Origin: TC-15 sp034437275
GTDB lineage: Bacteria; Chloroflexota; Anaerolineae; Aggregatilineales; Aggregatilineaceae
Length of the DNA stretch: 11,691 nt
NCBI GenBank assembly: GCA_034437275.1
Contig: DAOTUD010000043.1
Location: forward strand, 1 to 11,691
Direction of reading: 5' to 3'
Of the stretch, positions 7,316 to 11,691 are shown piece by piece (position 1 is the stretch's first letter; every line of letters begins with the position of its first letter). The translations under genes and the position numbers were made by a program. The notes under the pieces were generated by a model that saw only the letters and a program-made list of their open reading frames with translations, ran no database searches and was not told where the DNA came from.

Positions 7316-7345
7316 CAGGTTGCTCCTCCCAGAATTGGGCTAAGC
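7306..7345. repeat. Inverted repeat over the lysC -10 box and start site
   Basis: The plus strand reads GCTTAGCCAA at 7306-7315 and TTGGGCTAAGC at 7335-7345, ten complementary bases with one extra base in the right arm, around a 19-base centre. The right arm overlaps the -10 hexamer and the expected start of transcription. That fits a repressor operator; if transcription starts further upstream it could instead be an RNA hairpin. The wide centre is against a simple dimer site. Confidence 0.35.
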
Positions 7346-7371
7346 CTAGCACACCCCCACGAATCCGTCAA
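7343..7371 (-). promoter_or_regulatory. lysC: Likely promoter of lysC-asd
   Basis: The minus strand reads TTGACG (7371-7366), a 17-base spacer and TAGGCT (7348-7343). The -35 box is 5 of 6; the -10 box keeps the key first two T-A and last T. Transcription would start near 7336, giving about 205 bases of leader before the lysC ATG. Confidence 0.5.
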
Positions 7372-7447
7372 AATGGCGGACGGATGGCCCACTCCGGCCT
7401 TGCCAAACCGCGCCACCTGCGGTAGTATTCTGACCGCTTTGTGTGCC

Positions 7448-7453
7448 TACAAT
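7448..7453 (+). promoter_or_regulatory. Probable -10 box of the rpsF-ssb-rpsR promoter
   Basis: TACAAT matches the housekeeping -10 consensus in five of six bases and lies about 97 bases before the rpsF ATG. No good -35 hexamer is seen at 16-18 bases; the sequence there is TATTCT-like. It is the best plus-strand promoter candidate in the divergent region, facing away from the lysC promoter. Confidence 0.35.
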
Positions 7454-7473
7454 ACCATACCGACAAGTGGGCA

Positions 7474-7530
7474 CCTTTCCGTTCGCCACGCTGGCGCTCG
7501 CCGCGTGTGGTGGACAAACCCAGGGAAAGG
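7474..7530 (+). promoter_or_regulatory. Leader hairpin masking the rpsF ribosome binding site
   Basis: CCTTTCC (7474-7480) pairs perfectly with GGAAAGG (7524-7530), which contains most of the AAAGGAG ribosome site of rpsF. Directly inside it, 7481-7491 (GTTCGCCAC then GC) pairs with 7505-7515 (GTGGTGGAC preceded by GC-compatible bases) over eleven positions including three G-U pairs. An eight-base bulge (AAACCCAG) remains on the 3' side. Established knowledge: in other bacteria the S6-S18 complex represses its own mRNA by binding a leader hairpin with an asymmetric loop. This hairpin could serve that role, but I cannot show that it carries the conserved binding motif. Confidence 0.45.
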
Positions 7531-7544
7531 AGATATTTCCTGAT

Positions 7545-7865
7545 ATGAACCGTGTATATGAGTTGGGATTCATCATCCCCAGCAGCGTGAACGAAAACGA
7601 CACGCAAAACGTGATCGATTCGGTCCAGCAGATCGTCGAAAATCTGGATGGACAGGTGGTCAAGGTGGATTACTGGGGACGTCGTCGTCTGGCGTATCCC
7701 ATTCAGGACTACCGCGAAGGGTTCTATGTGTTTATGCACATCGAACATCCGACCGGCAACCTCGGCGAGTTGGAGCGCGTGCTGCTGCTGAATGACCAGG
7801 TTATTCGGCACATCGTGGTCCGCATCGAAGAGGACGACAGCGAAGGCGACGAACAGGACGAGTAG
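7545..7865 (+). CDS. rpsF: Small ribosomal subunit protein bS6
   Basis: A 106-residue primary 16S rRNA binding partner of bS18 in the platform of the 30S subunit. MNRVYELGFIIPSS at the N-terminus, VDYWGRRRLAYPI in the middle, then YVFMHIE and VLLLNDQVIRHIVVRIEE are the typical S6 beta strands and loops. The C-terminus is a short acidic tail (DDSEGDEQDE), seen in many S6 proteins. The start is ATG 7545, because the S6 fold begins there and AAAGGAG lies at 7526-7532, twelve bases upstream. The frame is open back to 7443, but those residues do not look like S6. It is the first gene of rpsF-ssb-rpsR, with 17 bases to ssb, and is probably autoregulated through the leader hairpin. Confidence 0.96.
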   Translation: MNRVYELGFIIPSSVNENDTQNVIDSVQQIVENLDGQVVKVDYWGRRRLAYPIQDYREGFYVFMHIEHPTGNLGELERVLLLNDQVIRHIVVRIEEDDSEGDEQDE

Positions 7866-7882
7866 CCACAGGGGGAGGCATC

Positions 7883-8275
7883 ATGGGTCGCGGATTGAAC
7901 AAAGTCATGATTATCGGCCATCTAGGACGTGACCCGGAGCTGCGCTATACCCCCAGCGGGCGGCCTGTCGCCAGCTTTAGCGTGGCGACCAGCCGCAACT
8001 GGACGTCGTCGGAAGGCGAACGTCGTGAAGAAACCGAGTGGTTCAATGTCGTGGCGTGGGGCAACCTGGCCGAGATTTGCAAAACGCACCTCAGCAAGGG
8101 GCAGCAAGTCTATGTCGAAGGCCGGTTGCAAACGCGCGGCTGGGAAGACGAAACCGGCACGCGCCATTACCGGACCGAGTTGGTCGCCAACGAAATGATC
8201 GTGTTGGGTGACCGGCGTGCTACCCAGGAGTACGATTCAATCGATACATTTGATGGGGACGATTTTCCCTTCTAG
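7883..8275 (+). CDS. ssb: Single-stranded DNA-binding protein
   Basis: Binds and protects single-stranded DNA in replication, recombination and repair, normally as a tetramer with one OB fold per subunit. The 130 residues start MGRGLNKVMIIGHLGRDPELRYTP, as in bacterial SSBs. They continue with TEWFNVVAWGNLAEIC and GQQVYVEGRLQTRGW, which contain the DNA-contacting aromatic residues, and end in the acidic tip DGDDFPF that recruits partner proteins. The linker between the OB fold (about residues 1-108) and the tip is very short, about 15-20 residues, where many SSBs have a long Gly/Gln-rich tail. A GGAGG site lies four bases before ATG 7883. Its place between rpsF and rpsR is a widely conserved arrangement. 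Confidence 0.96.
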   Translation: MGRGLNKVMIIGHLGRDPELRYTPSGRPVASFSVATSRNWTSSEGERREETEWFNVVAWGNLAEICKTHLSKGQQVYVEGRLQTRGWEDETGTRHYRTELVANEMIVLGDRRATQEYDSIDTFDGDDFPF

Positions 8276-8329
8276 CCGCCGTCCTGGCCAGACCACCATC
8301 ACCAGCAATACGTAGGAGGATACATCCCA

Positions 8330-8635
8330 GTGAGTGAAGATCGCAAGAGAAACCGAGAGCAAAGACAGCAGCGCAGGTCCCGCCCCGATCGCTCCCGCCA
8401 GCGTGGGCGTGGCCGGGGACGCCGGCGTAAGGAAGATTACTTTCACGCAACCAATACCACCCCAGACTACAAGCAGATCGATGTGCTGCGCCGCTTCCTG
8501 ACCGATCGGGGCAAGATTCGTCCCCGGCGTCAGACGGGCCTGACAGCCAAAAACCAGCGCCTGGTTGCACGTGAGATCAAGCGCGCGCGCCATATGGCGA
8601 TGCTGCCCTTCACCGATGACCAGACTCGCGCCTGA
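8330..8635 (+). CDS. rpsR: Small ribosomal subunit protein bS18
   Basis: A 101-residue partner of bS6 in the 30S platform. The core YKQIDVLRRFLTDRGKIRPRRQTGLTAKNQ is typical S18 (YK, L..F, GKI.PRR.TG), as is the ending REIKRARHMAMLPF. The first 33 residues are a highly basic Arg-rich extension, longer than in E. coli. The usual Cys motif of zinc-type S18 proteins is absent (KEDYFHATNTTPDYK has no Cys), so this is a Cys-free form. The start is GTG 8330, with AGGAGG at 8314-8319 ten bases upstream; no ATG is available in frame nearby. It is last in the operon, 54 bases after ssb, and a terminator follows. rplI, often next in this operon, is not present. Confidence 0.95.
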   Translation: MSEDRKRNREQRQQRRSRPDRSRQRGRGRGRRRKEDYFHATNTTPDYKQIDVLRRFLTDRGKIRPRRQTGLTAKNQRLVAREIKRARHMAMLPFTDDQTRA

Positions 8636-8665
8636 GCTTGATCGCTGGGCACGCACCAGAAAATC

Positions 8666-8704
8666 AAGGAGGGCATCGGGACCGTTGAGCCATGCCCTCC
8701 TTTT
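8666..8704 (+). terminator. Intrinsic terminator of the rpsF-ssb-rpsR operon
   Basis: AAGGAGGGCAT (8666-8676) is perfectly complementary over eleven bases to ATGCCCTCCTT (8692-8702), with a 15-base loop and four T at 8701-8704. It lies 30 bases after the rpsR stop. The isomerase gene starts only 40 bases later, which leaves little room for its own promoter, so read-through may supply that gene. Confidence 0.75.
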
Positions 8705-8744
8705 CCGGTGATCCACACCTTTTTTGGAGGAGAGCGAGTAGTTT

Positions 8745-10172
8745 ATGTCGAAACATAAAACCACAGGCGGGCCACGCCCCCACCGCACCACCAGGGCCGA
8801 GCTTGAGCGCCGCAAACAGTATAAATCGCGTGCCGAACGCGAACAGATGTGGCAGCGCCGGGCGTTGTACATCGTGGGGGGGCTGGTCGCCGCCAGCCTG
8901 ATCATCCTGCTCGGGGCCATCATTTACCAGGAGATTATTATCCCCAGCCAGGAAGTTTCCATCGTGAACGGCGATGAAATCAAGACCGAAGACTTCCAGG
9001 AACGGGTCCGGTTTATGCGCTGGTTGACCGCCCAGCAGGTGATCAGCCAGTATTTACAGACCGGCGATGACCAGACGGTAAACCAGTATGCCATGCAGCT
9101 TCAGAACCACAAGAGCTTCGGCGCGCCGATCCTGGAAGAGATGGAAGAACAAGTTTTGATGGAGCAGGAAGTCGAGGCGCGCGGCCTGGAGGTGGACGAG
9201 GCCGCCGTCGACCAGCGCGTGGACGAGTTCATGGCGAACTCGCTGGCGATGGCCCCGCTACCGGACCCCGACGCCACCCCCACCACCGCGCCCACCGCGA
9301 CGCCGACGCCGTTGGTGTCGCCTACGCCGCGACCCACCGCGACACTGGCGCCCACTGCGATCGGTGCCGCCCCGGCGGATGCTGCGGACGATGCTGGCGA
9401 TGACGCCGGTGATGCTGATGCGGCCCCGGCGGATGCTGCGGACGATGCTGCCGGCGCACTGGAGCCAACAGTCGAGCCGACGCTGACGCCGACCACCGAT
9501 CCGGCAGCGATCCAGGCGACGCTCGACGAGGCCGCCGACACGTTCTTTGAACGGGCCAGCGATGGCGCGGATGTCAGCCGGGACGTGGTGCGCGATGTGT
9601 TCTATTACGACGCGCTGCGCGCAACGTTGACCAACGACATGCTGGCAGATATCCCGACCGCGGTGCCACAGGTGAACGCTCGCCATATCCTGATCGCGTT
9701 CGACCCCAACCTGCCGTCCGGCCAGATGCCGCCCCCGCCTTCTGACGAACAGCGCGCGGCTGCCGAAGAACGCTTCGACAAGGTCCAGGCGGCGCTGGAT
9801 GCGGGCGAACCGTTCGCGGACCTGGCGAAGACCTTCTCCGACGATACCGGCAGTGCTCAGAACGGCGGTAACCTGGGCTGGGCCGATCCCGAAAGTTACA
9901 CTGCCAACTTCCAGGACGCGGTTCAGACGGCGGAGATCGGTGAGATCATCCGTGTCGAGACGGAGTTCGGCCTGCACATCATCCAGGTGTTGGCGCGAGA
10001 TGATGCGCGCCCGCTGTCGGTCAGCGAGCGTGATCAGCGCGCCAGCCAGGCGTTCCAGTCCTGGTTGACCGAAGCCAAGCAAAACGCGGATGTTGACCGC
10101 CGCGACGACTGGCAGGACCGCATCCCGGAGAATCCCAGCGTGGACAAGCTGTTCGAGGAGTTGCTCGGCTGA
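8745..10172 (+). CDS. Membrane-anchored PpiC/PrsA-like peptidyl-prolyl isomerase
   Basis: A 475-residue extracytoplasmic foldase of the parvulin type that speeds cis-trans isomerisation of proline bonds in exported proteins. Residues 1-39 are basic and cytoplasmic; 40-62 are one membrane segment (LYIVGGLVAASLIILLGAII) with no clear signal peptidase or lipobox cysteine, so it is likely anchored. Residues ~70-170 look like the helical SurA/PrsA N-terminal part (VSIVNGDEIKTEDF). About 175-258 is a low-complexity Thr/Pro linker (TPTTAPTATPTP) with Ala-Asp-Gly repeats. The PpiC domain is at about 311-418: NARHILIAFD, the ERFDKVQAALDAGEPFADLA helix, FSDDTGSAQNGGNLGW and TEFGLHIIQVL. A GGAGGAG site at 8726-8732 precedes ATG 8745 by twelve bases. 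Function and topology are inferred from the family. Confidence 0.9.
   Translation: MSKHKTTGGPRPHRTTRAELERRKQYKSRAEREQMWQRRALYIVGGLVAASLIILLGAIIYQEIIIPSQEVSIVNGDEIKTEDFQERVRFMRWLTAQQVISQYLQTGDDQTVNQYAMQLQNHKSFGAPILEEMEEQVLMEQEVEARGLEVDEAAVDQRVDEFMANSLAMAPLPDPDATPTTAPTATPTPLVSPTPRPTATLAPTAIGAAPADAADDAGDDAGDADAAPADAADDAAGALEPTVEPTLTPTTDPAAIQATLDEAADTFFERASDGADVSRDVVRDVFYYDALRATLTNDMLADIPTAVPQVNARHILIAFDPNLPSGQMPPPPSDEQRAAAEERFDKVQAALDAGEPFADLAKTFSDDTGSAQNGGNLGWADPESYTANFQDAVQTAEIGEIIRVETEFGLHIIQVLARDDARPLSVSERDQRASQAFQSWLTEAKQNADVDRRDDWQDRIPENPSVDKLFEELLG
9369..9450 (+). repeat. Direct repeat encoding an Ala-Asp-Gly-rich linker
   Basis: An identical 28-base stretch occurs at 9369-9396 and again at 9423-9450, 54 bases (18 codons) apart. 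It encodes APADAADDA in both copies, inside the low-complexity linker of the isomerase. In-frame spacing fits a slippage or duplication event in a disordered region. Confidence 0.7.
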
Positions 10173-10219
10173 TCGGGTCGTTCCGTGCTCCGCGCACAAC
10201 GCCATAACCACAGATAGTG

Positions 10220-10248
10220 ACGGCGTGCCGCAGTGGTGCGCCGTTTTT
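10220..10248 (+). terminator. Intrinsic terminator after the isomerase gene
   Basis: ACGGCGTGCC (10220-10229) pairs with GGTGCGCCGT (10235-10244) over ten bases including two G-U pairs, with a five-base loop GCAGT and T's at 10244-10248. It lies about 48 bases after the isomerase stop and separates that gene from fbp. Confidence 0.75.
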
Positions 10249-10271
10249 GCGTCCTGGCGGGGCAGGGGGAT

Positions 10272-10301
10272 TTGACGGCAGGCGGCAGGTTGCGCCACAA
10301 T
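10272..10301 (+). promoter_or_regulatory. fbp: Likely promoter of fbp
   Basis: TTGACG (10272-10277), an 18-base spacer and CACAAT (10296-10301) lie just after the upstream terminator and 41 bases before the fbp start codon. The -35 box is strong and the -10 box moderate. Confidence 0.45.
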
Positions 10302-10341
10302 CTGGCTATCCGGTTCATCAGGAATATTTTGGAGGCCAAGC

Positions 10342-11397
10342 GTGGTACATTCTTCCCTGGAACTGATCACCATCGAACGCCATATCCTGGAACAGCAGGG
10401 GCAACATCCCGGCGCGACCGGGCGCTTTACCAATCTGCTGTACGACCTCGCGCTGGCGGCCAAGCTCATCGCGCGTGAAACGACGCGGGCGGGGATCGCG
10501 AACATCTTAGGCACGGTCGGCAGCGAAAACGTGCACGGCGAGGCCCAGCAGAAGCTCGACGTGTACGCCGACGAAGTGATCTTCCGCATGAACGATCACA
10601 CTGGGCGGGTGTGTGTGATGGCGTCCGAGGAGCATGACGAACTGCGCCAGATCCCCGAACATCATACGCCCGGCTACTACGTGCTGATCTACGATCCGCT
10701 GGATGGCTCGTCCAATATTGACGTGAACGCCTCGATCGGCACCATTTTCGCCATCCACCGCAAGATCACCCCCGGTCCGCGCGGCACCGCAGCCGACGTG
10801 CTCCAGGCGGGGAACAAGCTGGTCGCGGCGGCGTATGTGGTCTATGGTTCCAGCACGATGCTGGTGTACAGCACCGGTAACGGGGTGCATGGTTTTACGC
10901 TCGACCCCAGCGTCGGCGAGTTTTTCCTCAGCCACCCCGACATCCGCATTCCCTCGCCGGGCGCGTATTACAGCGTCAACCAGGGGTACCAGAAATACTG
11001 GACGCCAGGCATCCAGCGTTATGTTACATGGCTCCAGGCGTTGGACAGCGACGCCACACACGAGCCGCTGGGCCATCGCTACATCGGCAGCCTGGTGTCG
11101 GATTTCCATCGTAACTTGCTGCGCGGCGGTGTATATTTGTATCCGGGTGATACCCGCCAGCCCGCGGGCAAGCTGCGCCTGACCTATGAGGCGCAGCCGC
11201 TCGCGTTTATCGCCGCCCAGGCCGGGGGCTATGCCTCCGATGGCATGGGCAACATCCTGGATATCACGCCGCGTGATCTGCACCAGCGCGTGCCGTTTAT
11301 CGTGGGTAACCGCGCGTTAGTGCAAAAAGCGGAGTGGTTTTTGCAGGAATACGATGCCGCTGACAACGCGGGCGATGATGCCGGCGACGACAGCTAA
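10342..11397 (+). CDS. fbp: Fructose-1,6-bisphosphatase, class I
   Basis: Hydrolyses fructose 1,6-bisphosphate to fructose 6-phosphate (EC 3.1.3.11), the committed step of gluconeogenesis; cytoplasmic and Mg-dependent. The 351 residues carry GSENVHGEAQQKLDVYAD (about 60-77), the metal-binding ASEEHDE (about 94-100), the class I signature YDPLDGSSNIDVNASIGTIF (about 117-136), SDFHRNLLRGGVYLYPGD (about 253-270) and the sugar-phosphate part GKLRLTYEAQPLAFIAAQAGG (about 273-292). The C-terminal 16 residues (EYDAADNAGDDAGDDS) are an acidic Ala/Gly/Asp tail beyond the usual family end. The start is GTG 10342 with GGAGG six bases upstream (10331-10335); the next in-frame ATG is too deep in the fold. 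It stands alone between a terminator plus promoter and the structured region at the right end. Confidence 0.96.
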   Translation: MVHSSLELITIERHILEQQGQHPGATGRFTNLLYDLALAAKLIARETTRAGIANILGTVGSENVHGEAQQKLDVYADEVIFRMNDHTGRVCVMASEEHDELRQIPEHHTPGYYVLIYDPLDGSSNIDVNASIGTIFAIHRKITPGPRGTAADVLQAGNKLVAAAYVVYGSSTMLVYSTGNGVHGFTLDPSVGEFFLSHPDIRIPSPGAYYSVNQGYQKYWTPGIQRYVTWLQALDSDATHEPLGHRYIGSLVSDFHRNLLRGGVYLYPGDTRQPAGKLRLTYEAQPLAFIAAQAGGYASDGMGNILDITPRDLHQRVPFIVGNRALVQKAEWFLQEYDAADNAGDDAGDDS

Positions 11398-11483
11398 TGT
11401 AGCCAGATCGTAACGTAGCATATCTCTTTTTCAAGGGGAGCAGGGGCAGATTAAATGAATTTGAAAATTCGTCCAATTGGCCC

Positions 11484-11512
11484 TTGCCAGCAGGTTAATC
11501 GTCTGTTAGAAT
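11484..11512 (+). promoter_or_regulatory. Strong promoter downstream of fbp
   Basis: TTGCCA (11484-11489), exactly 17 bases, then TAGAAT (11507-11512), the best promoter in the window. AT-rich DNA lies upstream, including a perfect GAATTT-GA-AAATTC palindrome at 11457-11470 that could act as an UP element or operator. Transcription would start near 11519. No start codon with a ribosome site follows within the window. Confidence 0.6.
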
Positions 11513-11518
11513 ACGTCT

Positions 11519-11651
11519 CACTTCGCGAGCAAACGGCAACAGCCGCATCTCGCATAACAAAGAAGGCAGGAGGTGAGAGACACGCAGCGGCAAGATAAGC
11601 TGAAGACAGCGCAAGCTGAAGTGTCTCGAGCCGGCGGTGACGTCGGTTTTT
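11519..11651 (+). ncRNA. Candidate structured RNA: small RNA or attenuated leader
   Basis: Between the strong promoter and a T-run terminator lie about 130 bases rich in nested complementarity. A 5' hairpin has GCGAG (11525-11529) paired with CTCGC (11549-11553), enclosing CGGC-AACA-GCCG (11534-11545). An AGGAGG stretch follows at 11568-11573. Then GAGACAC (11577-11583) pairs with GTGTCTC (11621-11627), enclosing CAGC/GCTG (11585-11588 with 11599-11602) and CAGC-GCAA-GCTG (11607-11618), the latter with a GNRA loop. That would be a three-way junction. It does not match any tRNA, 6S, SRP, tmRNA or riboswitch consensus I can recall. The inner stems are only four bases, so the fold is provisional. 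It may be the leader of a gene to the right, since AGGA at 11686-11689 could be a ribosome site. Confidence 0.4.
11631..11651 (+). terminator. Intrinsic terminator with GUGA tetraloop
   Basis: CCGGCG (11631-11636), loop GTGA, then CGTCGG (11641-11646), six pairs with one G-U, followed directly by five T (11647-11651). It ends the short transcript from the promoter at 11484-11512, about 130 bases after the expected start. Confidence 0.65.
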
Positions 11652-11691
11652 GCGTCCTGCGCGCACCTTAACAACAGCATAGTGACAGGAA

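Noticed and set aside
7131..7336. Lysine riboswitch (L box), SAM riboswitch or T-box in the lysC leader
   Set aside because: Their conserved core strings were not found by eye. A covariance-model search would be decisive; a significant hit would overturn this.
8636..8744. Separate promoter for the isomerase gene
   Set aside because: TTGATC at 8638-8643 has no acceptable -10 partner at 16-18 bases and any transcript would have to pass the terminator; only 40 bases remain after it.
8237..8923. 228-codon minus-strand frame
   Set aside because: Antisense of rpsR, the terminator and the isomerase start; no ribosome site and no domain seen.
9258..10589. 443-codon minus-strand frame
   Set aside because: Antisense to the isomerase and the start of fbp, crosses a terminator, and shows Arg/Gly-rich low complexity with no family features.
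11451..11666. 71-codon minus-strand frame at the right end
   Set aside because: It covers the promoter, hairpins and terminator on the plus strand and has no recognisable domain or ribosome site.
11573..11671. GTG-started 32-codon frame in the structured RNA region
   Set aside because: The GTG overlaps the AGGAGG string so the ribosome site has no spacing, the frame runs through the terminator, and its product shows no features.

Overview
This GC-rich window looks like a chromosomal piece of a free-living bacterium, most likely Chloroflexota of the Anaerolineae type. That assignment is inference. It rests on the rpsF-ssb-rpsR block without rplI next to it, a membrane-anchored parvulin with a long Thr/Pro 'TPTPTA' linker, an archaeal/fungal-type aspartate-semialdehyde dehydrogenase paired with a monofunctional aspartokinase, and a very large TSP3/PKD surface protein. 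No mobile element, CRISPR array, tRNA or rRNA is visible.

Left part, minus strand. Positions 1-4310 hold one uninterrupted reading frame that runs off the left edge: at least 1436 residues, with one N-terminal membrane segment, eleven Asp-rich calcium-binding-type TSP3 repeats and about eleven PKD domains. It reads as a cell-surface stalk with Ig-like beads. Its promoter appears to lie in the 299-base gap 4311-4609. Upstream of that gap, transcribed leftward, are asd (4610-5710) and lysC (5694-7130). They overlap by 17 bases and carry out the first two steps of the aspartate pathway to lysine/diaminopimelate, threonine and methionine.

Middle, 7131-7544, is a divergent regulatory region. On the minus strand it holds a promoter, a possible 28-codon leader peptide with a Met-Met-Ile run, competing RNA helices and a textbook intrinsic terminator just before lysC. 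That is the layout of a transcription attenuator. On the plus strand it holds the rpsF leader, which can fold into a long hairpin covering the rpsF Shine-Dalgarno sequence.

Right part, plus strand: rpsF (bS6), ssb and rpsR (bS18), closed by a strong terminator; then a membrane-anchored PpiC/PrsA-like peptidyl-prolyl isomerase with its own terminator; then fbp, class I fructose-1,6-bisphosphatase with its own promoter. After fbp, positions 11484-11651 contain a near-consensus promoter, about 130 bases with several nested hairpins including a possible three-way junction, and a GUGA-loop terminator. This is either a small RNA or the attenuated leader of a gene beyond the right edge.

The best candidates for undescribed biology are the lysC leader attenuator and the structured RNA at the right end. 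The protein-coding genes belong to recognisable families, apart from the unusual architecture of the surface protein. All structural RNA calls come from base-pairing by eye and were not folded or compared with other genomes.
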